From DATKLX01 sp035542155 (GTDB taxonomy: Bacteria > Chloroflexota > Anaerolineae > Anaerolineales > Anaerolineaceae): a stretch of 5,005 nucleotides of DNA. A model generated the notes under the pieces. It saw nothing but the letters and a program-made list of their open reading frames with translations, ran no database searches and was not told the DNA's origin. A program made the translations under genes and the position numbers. Below, piece after piece: positions 1 through 3,045 of this stretch (positions are counted from its first letter, which is position 1; the number at the start of each line of letters is the position of its first letter). The DNA lies in the NCBI GenBank assembly GCA_035542155.1, contig DATKLX010000051.1, positions 1 through 5,005 of the forward strand, written 5' to 3'.

Positions 1-1
1 C

Positions 2-421
2 CAGGCCTTCTTTGCCCTGTTCGAGAAGCAGGCCCACGAGATGGTCGCCCAGGGCGCCTCGGTGGATGAGCTGAGCGAGGCCTATTTCAAGAATCTCCAG
101 GACCAGTTTGGCGATGCTGTCACCATTGCCCCCGAATTTAAATATGAATGGGTCAGCATCCCGCATATTTACGCTACCCCATTCTACGTCTACGCCTACG
201 CCTTCGGCCAGCTCCTGGTATTTTCGCTCTATCAACAGTTCAAGGCCGAGGGTGAATCCTTCAAGCCGCGCTACATCCAGATGCTCTCCGCCGGAGGCTC
301 CCAGTCCCCCATGCGGGTGCTGGCCGAAGCCGGCATCGATGCCCGCCAGGCCTCCTTCTGGCAGGGCGGTTTCAACGTCATCTCCACCCTCGTCACTCAG
401 CTCGAGGTTTTGTCCAAATGA
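2..421 (+). CDS. pepF: Oligoendopeptidase F-like M3 metallopeptidase, C-terminal fragment
   Basis: This reading frame enters from the left edge and ends at TGA 419-421, leaving 139 C-terminal residues; the real start lies outside the window. It matches the C-terminal catalytic-domain end of M3B oligoendopeptidases, which are cytoplasmic zinc enzymes that cleave short peptides. Visible marks are the segment IPHIYATPFYVYAYAFGQLL (encoded about 158-217), whose His/Tyr-rich stretch is conserved in PepF and helps bind substrate, then LSAGGSQSP (about 284-310), then GIDARQASFW (about 334-363). The zinc-binding HEXXH motif would lie upstream and is not visible, so activity cannot be judged. Family members are about 550-620 residues, so roughly a quarter is present. 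There is no frameshift in the visible part. The palindrome at 429 begins seven bases after the stop. The family call is firm; the PepF-versus-related-M3 subfamily call is less so. Confidence 0.88.
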   Translation, partial: QAFFALFEKQAHEMVAQGASVDELSEAYFKNLQDQFGDAVTIAPEFKYEWVSIPHIYATPFYVYAYAFGQLLVFSLYQQFKAEGESFKPRYIQMLSAGGSQSPMRVLAEAGIDARQASFWQGGFNVISTLVTQLEVLSK

Positions 422-428
422 GAAAAAG

Positions 429-512
429 ATTCACAACAGAGGCACTGAGACACAGAGAGGAACCTTAAATTTTAAAGGTTCTTCTCTGTGTCTCAGCGCC
501 TCTGTGGTGAAT
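429..512. repeat. Long imperfect palindrome in the pepF-kinase gap
   Basis: Two 30-base arms (429-458 and 483-512) are reverse complements with only two mismatches. Inside them is a second, slightly bulged pairing of GGAACCTTAAA-type sequence (459-469 with 471-481), so the whole element can fold into one hairpin of about 84 bases. The arms contain the words CAGAGGC, CTGAGACACAGAGA and their complements. From memory, CACAGAGGC/ACACAGAG-type palindromes recur as dispersed intergenic repeats in many environmental bacterial genomes; this cannot be confirmed here. It starts seven bases after the peptidase stop and ends just before the kinase ribosome binding site. No T-run follows, so it is not a classical intrinsic terminator. 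Confidence 0.85.
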
Positions 513-522
513 TCCAAGTAAT

Positions 523-527
523 AGGAG
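523..527 (+). promoter_or_regulatory. Ribosome binding site deciding the kinase start
   Basis: AGGAG lies five bases before ATG 533. It favours ATG 533 over the in-frame GTG at 488, which lies inside the right arm of the palindrome and would add 15 residues encoded largely by repeat sequence. Confidence 0.85.
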
Positions 528-532
528 AATCC

Positions 533-1186
533 ATGTACCTAGCCATCGAAGGTGTCATCGGTGTCGGCAAGACAACCCTGGCCCGCATGCTCCAGCCGGC
601 CTTTCAGTCCAACCTCCTGCTGGAGGTCTTCGAAGAAAATCCCTTCCTGAGCAAGTTCTACGAGGACCGCTCCCGCTTTGCCTTCCAGACCCAGATGTTT
701 TTCCTTCTCAGCCGCTACTACCAGCAGCGCCGCAGTGTGTCTGAGCTGGTCGCCGGGGGTAAGAACCTGGTCAGTGACTATACTTTTGAAAAAGACGCCC
801 TCTTTGCCCGCATCAACCTGTCCGGCGACGAGCTCGATATGTATTACCGCCTGCACGAAGCCCTGGCCGAGAAAATCATCGTGCCCGACCTGATCGTATA
901 CCTGCGGGCCGAGACCGACACCCTCATGCAGCGCATTGCTCAGCGCGACCGCCCTTACGAGCGCCAGATGGAGCGGGCCTACATCGATGAGCTAAATCGC
1001 GGCTATGACGCCTTCTTCGTGAACGACCCGAAGCACCGCTCGCCGGTCCTGGTAATCGACTGCAACCAGCTCGATTACGTGCGCAACCCCGACGACCTGC
1101 ACTGGATCGAGCAGCGCATCCGCCAGCACCTGAAGCTCGTCCCCTACCAGCCGGCCCTGATTACGGATGAGATTCGCAAATCCTGA
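533..1186 (+). CDS. Deoxynucleoside kinase (dGK/dAK-like)
   Basis: The 217-residue product belongs to the deoxynucleoside kinase family (dNK, PF01712). These cytoplasmic enzymes transfer the ATP gamma-phosphate to the 5'-hydroxyl of a deoxynucleoside in nucleotide salvage. The P-loop GVIGVGKT is at residues 7-14. FEENPFL (33-39) holds the likely catalytic acid (E34 or E35) and is followed by FYED. Residues 49-61 (FAFQTQMFFLLSR) form the usual substrate-pocket helix. The position normally DRS/ERS reads SDYTFEKDALFA (81-92), a variant subgroup. The LID has arginines at 134, 138, 140 and 144, followed by Y150, Y158 and FF161-162. Length is normal for bacterial members (about 205-225). Start ATG 533 is chosen for its AGGAG and because the P-loop then begins at residue 7, as is usual. 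Purine versus pyrimidine preference cannot be read from the sequence. Palindromes flank the gene on both sides, so it may be transcribed alone. Confidence 0.92.
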   Translation: MYLAIEGVIGVGKTTLARMLQPAFQSNLLLEVFEENPFLSKFYEDRSRFAFQTQMFFLLSRYYQQRRSVSELVAGGKNLVSDYTFEKDALFARINLSGDELDMYYRLHEALAEKIIVPDLIVYLRAETDTLMQRIAQRDRPYERQMERAYIDELNRGYDAFFVNDPKHRSPVLVIDCNQLDYVRNPDDLHWIEQRIRQHLKLVPYQPALITDEIRKS

Positions 1187-1193
1187 CTCGAGA

Positions 1194-1243
1194 AACGTGA
1201 AGCGTGAAATGTGAATTGAAATTCACGTTTCACGCTTCACGTT
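1194..1243. repeat. Palindrome made of 7-base units, kinase 3' flank
   Basis: The 24-base arms 1194-1217 and 1220-1243 are reverse complements with one mismatch, separated by only two bases. Each arm is itself a run of degenerate 7-mers: CGTGAAG, CGTGAAA, TGTGAAT on the left and the complementary units on the right. It begins seven bases after the kinase stop. A T-run (CTTTTTACATTTTTA) follows about 10 bases later, too far for a textbook intrinsic terminator, but the fold could still act as a 3'-end or transcript-stabilising hairpin. Its sequence is unrelated to the 429-512 palindrome. Confidence 0.85.
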
Positions 1244-1267
1244 GCACGCCCTCACTTTTTACATTTT

Positions 1268-1278
1268 TATATTAAAAT
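1268..1278 (+). promoter_or_regulatory. Possible -10 element close to the nucleotidyltransferase start
   Basis: TATATT (1268-1273) and overlapping TAAAAT (1273-1278) resemble -10 hexamers in an AT-rich stretch just upstream of ATG 1289. Either would put the transcript start within about ten bases of the ATG, giving a very short or absent leader. This would fit the lack of a Shine-Dalgarno sequence there. No good -35 is seen at normal spacing, so this is tentative. Confidence 0.2.
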
Positions 1279-1288
1279 TAGCAAATCC

Positions 1289-2308
1289 ATGCGTATCACC
1301 CGCGAGGCACTTCTCAAGCTCTCTCATGATACCGCCGCAGAGCGCGTCCGCATCAACCGGCGCATCATTTGCGTCTACCTGACCGGCTCTCTCCTGCACG
1401 AGAATCCACTCCTGGGCGGCGCCGGCGACATCGATCTCTTCCTGATCCACGATAGCCAGCCCGCCGCCGAACGCGAAGTGGTTCCCTTGAGCGAAGAGAT
1501 CCACCTGGATATTGCCCACCTCTCCCAGGATGTCTTTCGCCAGCCGCGCCAGATGCGCACCGATCCCTGGATCAGCCCGTTTATCACCACCCACCCCCTG
1601 GTTTACCACGATACCCAACACTGGTTTGAGTTTACCCAGGCTGCCATTACATCCCAGTTCAACACGCCGACCAACGTCCTCCAGCGCGCCCGCCGCCTGG
1701 TCGAGGCCAGCCGCCGAGATTGGCTGGAAGCGGGCGCCGGCCCGGCCTATGCCGGCGGATCGGCTTGCTCTCCCCAACAAGTATGGAAATTTCTGAAGGC
1801 GGTCGAGCATGCAGGCAATGCTATCGCCACCCTCACCGGCAGCCCGCTGGCCGAGCGCCGTTTCTTGCTCGATTTTCCCCAGCGGGCCATGGAACTCGGA
1901 CGGCCTGAGCTAAGCGCCGGCCTGCTCGAGCTGGTTTCGCCCGAAACCGTCGAGGAAGACGCCTGGCAGTCCTGGCAGCCGGCCTGGAAGGACACCCTCC
2001 AATCCGCCAGCAGGACGGTCGACTGCCCGCCCCGACTGCTGCCTGCCCGATTGGCATATTACCAGCGCGCCGCTGCCTTCCTGCGCGATCAACATCCGGC
2101 CGCGGCCCTGTGGATCTTGCTGAGGGTCTGGACTCTTTCGGCCTGCCTTCTCCCCGGCGACGATCCCCACCAACAGCCCTGGCTCAACGCCATCCAATCC
2201 CTCAGCCTGGACATGGCCGGTTTCCGGCAGCGCATCGCATCCCTGGATGGCTACCTGGATTCGGTCGAAGAGACTCTCGACGATTGGGCCCGCCAGATGG
2301 GCGCCTGA
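1289..2308 (+). CDS. Uncharacterised protein with pol-beta-type nucleotidyltransferase domain
   Basis: The 339-residue product has the core motif of the DNA polymerase beta nucleotidyltransferase superfamily in its first 80 residues: strand ICVYLTGS (27-34), 12 residues, then DIDLFLI (47-53) with the metal-binding pair D47/D49, and a third acidic position in HLDIAH (D74). This pattern transfers NMP groups to proteins, RNA or small molecules, but the target cannot be deduced. Residues 90-339 lack a motif I recognise; they look largely helical, are rich in Trp, Leu and Arg, and may supply substrate recognition as in other minimal nucleotidyltransferases. No signal peptide or membrane segment is seen, so it is probably cytoplasmic. 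ATG 1289 is the first standard start after the last in-frame stop (TGA 1217-1219), but it has no Shine-Dalgarno sequence. The gene ends in a terminator five bases after the stop. An antibiotic nucleotidyltransferase or an antitoxin/toxin role is possible but unsupported. Confidence 0.75.
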   Translation: MRITREALLKLSHDTAAERVRINRRIICVYLTGSLLHENPLLGGAGDIDLFLIHDSQPAAEREVVPLSEEIHLDIAHLSQDVFRQPRQMRTDPWISPFITTHPLVYHDTQHWFEFTQAAITSQFNTPTNVLQRARRLVEASRRDWLEAGAGPAYAGGSACSPQQVWKFLKAVEHAGNAIATLTGSPLAERRFLLDFPQRAMELGRPELSAGLLELVSPETVEEDAWQSWQPAWKDTLQSASRTVDCPPRLLPARLAYYQRAAAFLRDQHPAAALWILLRVWTLSACLLPGDDPHQQPWLNAIQSLSLDMAGFRQRIASLDGYLDSVEETLDDWARQMGA

Positions 2309-2313
2309 AATAG

Positions 2314-2333
2314 GGTGATCTATCGCCTTTTTT
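2314..2333 (+). terminator. Intrinsic terminator after the nucleotidyltransferase gene
   Basis: GGTGA (2314-2318) pairs with TCGCC (2323-2327) through one G-U wobble around the loop TCTA, and six T residues (2328-2333) follow immediately. Weak A-U pairing of the bases before the stem with the T-run could lengthen it. It starts five bases after stop TGA 2306-2308 and closes off the upstream gene group before the AT-rich gap. Confidence 0.65.
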
Positions 2334-2470
2334 CCTATAATTATTGTTAATTTTCTTCTGCTCAATCCAAATTCGCACTATTCGCAGTTACTTTTTCCTT
2401 ACCGCCTCCATACTTAACCGACAAAATACTGACAAAAAAGGTACCAATATATGGGGGTGCTTTTTTTGGC
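2334..2470. other. AT-rich left flank of the DnaA-box region (no gene seen)
   Basis: This stretch is non-coding as far as I can tell. Its first part (about 2334-2360, containing ATAATTATTGTTAATTTTC) is strongly AT-rich and could serve as a duplex-unwinding element next to the box cluster; that role is inference. At 2452-2467 it holds TGGGGGTGCTTTTTTT, a copy of the 3' half of the hairpin at 2588-2614 without the matching 5' arm. The short reading frames here show no recognisable protein features and run into the DnaA boxes. Confidence 0.4.
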
Positions 2471-2551
2471 TCATATTGTGCAAAACCATAAAAACTGTGG
2501 ATAAACCGCGAATAACTGTGGATAACTTGTGAAATATGTGGAGAACTACCC
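2471..2551 (-). repeat. Iteron-like tandem array of four 20-21-base units
   Basis: Four consecutive units (2471-2490, 2491-2510, 2511-2531, 2532-2551) each begin AT-rich and carry a DnaA-box-like core four or five bases in plus one: TTGTGCAAAA, CTGTGGATAA, CTGTGGATAA and ATGTGGAGAA. The middle two cores are exact; the outer two are degenerate. Spacing of 19-21 bases, about two helical turns, places all four cores on the same face of the DNA, as in origins where an initiator builds a filament. The same repeats could be read as plasmid iterons for another initiator. Confidence 0.6.
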
Positions 2552-2587
2552 TTAATACCTTCCACCCCGCTCCTGGATTGAAAAACC

Positions 2588-2614
2588 GCACCCCCACCTG
2601 TGGGGGTGCTTTTT
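2588..2614 (+). terminator. Strong C5/G5 hairpin with T-tract (terminator-like)
   Basis: GCACCCCCA (2588-2596) pairs perfectly with TGGGGGTGC (2601-2609) around the loop CCTG, followed by TTTTT (2610-2614). An A-run at 2581-2585 gives the opposite strand a short T-run two bases beyond the stem. Structurally it is a good intrinsic terminator, yet no gene ends just upstream; the previous terminator is about 255 bases away. It may stop a small untranslated RNA, insulate the region from read-through, or be a structural part of the origin-like region. Confidence 0.65.
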
Positions 2615-2696
2615 GGGACTCGCCAATATATGAACCTGCCTTAAAACCCCTCCACCGCAATTTTGTATTGGAAATTATTCCACCAACTTTTCTGGA

Positions 2697-2723
2697 TTTA
2701 TCCACAGCCTGTCTGTGGATAAA
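2697..2723. repeat. Perfect inverted pair of DnaA boxes
   Basis: TTTATCCACAG (2697-2707) and CTGTGGATAAA (2713-2723) are exact reverse complements separated by CCTGT. Each arm contains a consensus DnaA box plus one extra matching base on either side, so the symmetry exceeds the nine-base box. The two boxes face each other and their centres are 16 bases apart. Confidence 0.85.
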
Positions 2724-2777
2724 AATGCCCTCAAACGACCAGGCTCGAACCGAATACTGGCAGAAATATTTTTGATT

Positions 2778-2793
2778 CCCCCACCCTTGGGGG
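2778..2793. repeat. Second C5/G5 hairpin, near-copy of 2591-2606
   Basis: CCCCCA (2778-2783), loop CCCT, TGGGGG (2788-2793). Over 16 bases it differs from 2591-2606 only in the loop (CCCT instead of CCTG). No T-run follows, so it is not a terminator on the + strand. It lies between the inverted box pair and the right-hand boxes. Confidence 0.6.
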
Positions 2794-2815
2794 TAGAGTC
2801 TCTGTTTCGCTCTTT

Positions 2816-2832
2816 CTATCCACATATCCACA
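2816..2832 (+). promoter_or_regulatory. Two abutting DnaA-box-like sites, + orientation
   Basis: CTATCCACA (2816-2824) and ATATCCACA (2824-2832) share one base and each differs from TTATCCACA only at the first position. A third near-copy, TTATCCAAA, follows at 2857-2865 with its mismatch at position 8. Together they form the right-hand, oppositely oriented half of the box cluster. Confidence 0.5.
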
Positions 2833-2945
2833 GCCCCTATTAATACAACTGAATCCTTATCCAAATAACATATTGGGAAGGTATGTTGGGGAAGAAATCC
2901 ACACCAAAAACTCTAAAAATAGGATCCAACCGTTCTTTTTTGCAT

Positions 2946-2977
2946 ATCTGTAAACTCCGTGTAAGGGATTCACAGAT
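2946..2977. promoter_or_regulatory. Operator-like imperfect inverted repeat upstream of the -10
   Basis: ATCTGT (2946-2951) and ACAGAT (2972-2977) are exact inverted copies. Extended 13-base arms (2946-2958 and 2965-2977) match at ten of thirteen positions. The right arm covers the place where a -35 element would be, so a bound dimeric regulator could block or recruit RNA polymerase. No regulator gene is visible, and the assignment rests only on symmetry and position. Confidence 0.3.
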
Positions 2978-2984
2978 TTCATTA

Positions 2985-2993
2985 TGCTATACT
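2985..2993 (+). promoter_or_regulatory. Extended -10 promoter of the TPR membrane protein gene
   Basis: TGCTATACT combines an extended -10 TGN (2985-2987) with TATACT (2988-2993), one base from TATAAT. The -35 position 17 bases upstream reads GGGATT (2965-2970), a poor match, as is common for extended -10 promoters. Transcription would begin near 3000, leaving a leader of about 46 bases. Confidence 0.55.
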
Positions 2994-3013
2994 GACGTTG
3001 GGACTATTCTGAG

Positions 3014-3027
3014 CCGGGCAGACCCGG
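3014..3027 (+). other. Short hairpin in the 5' leader
   Basis: CCGGG (3014-3018) and CCCGG (3023-3027) pair around CAGA, between the predicted transcript start and the ribosome binding site. It ends about eight bases before AGGA, so it need not block translation; it could stabilise the leader. Confidence 0.4.
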
Positions 3028-3035
3028 TCGTATAA

Positions 3036-3039
3036 AGGA
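3036..3039 (+). promoter_or_regulatory. Ribosome binding site of the TPR membrane protein gene
   Basis: AGGA within TAAAGGAA lies six bases before ATG 3046 and supports that start. Confidence 0.75.
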
Positions 3040-3045
3040 ACCTTT

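Larger units (their letters stand above)
2471..2865. other. Candidate replication origin: cluster of DnaA boxes
   Basis: Exact DnaA boxes (TTATCCACA on either strand) are at 2496-2504 (-), 2517-2525 (-), 2698-2706 (+) and 2714-2722 (-). One-mismatch copies are at 2537-2545 (-, TGTGGAGAA), 2816-2824 (+, CTATCCACA), 2824-2832 (+, ATATCCACA) and 2857-2865 (+, TTATCCAAA). Two-mismatch copies are at 2477-2485 (-) and 2895-2903 (+). Four exact 9-mers in about 230 bases is far beyond chance, since roughly 0.006 are expected in the 737-base gap on both strands. Left-hand boxes point one way, right-hand boxes the other, with an inverted pair between. DnaA boxes bind the initiator DnaA at oriC, at dnaA promoters and at titration sites. 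No replication gene lies in the window, so chromosomal oriC, plasmid origin and DnaA-titration locus all remain open. Confidence 0.65.

Noticed and set aside
1259..1810. 183-codon minus-strand frame opposite the nucleotidyltransferase gene
   Set aside because: It is a shadow of the GC-rich coding strand. The plus frame carries the complete G-S/D-x-D/D motif, the minus frame carries nothing recognisable.
2344..2532. 62-codon open frame on the plus strand in the AT-rich flank
   Set aside because: No good start signal; composition follows the AT-rich DNA and it overlaps the tandem array.
2471..2551. CRISPR array
   Set aside because: Units are 20-21 bases with no constant-repeat/variable-spacer pattern of CRISPR size, and no cas gene is present; the cores are DnaA boxes.
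2452..2606. G-quadruplex from G5 runs
   Set aside because: Only isolated G5 runs occur, well over 100 bases apart; four nearby G-tracts are missing and hairpin pairing explains the runs.
2536..2775. 79-codon open frame on the plus strand in the same gap
   Set aside because: Its codons come from a DnaA-box copy, a terminator hairpin and an inverted repeat. The start lies inside a degenerate DnaA box and no protein motif is seen.
2388..2864. 158-codon open frame on the minus strand across the AT-rich gap
   Set aside because: It runs through all DnaA boxes and both C5/G5 hairpins, has no ribosome binding site I can see, no recognisable domain, and an amino-acid make-up dictated by repeats.
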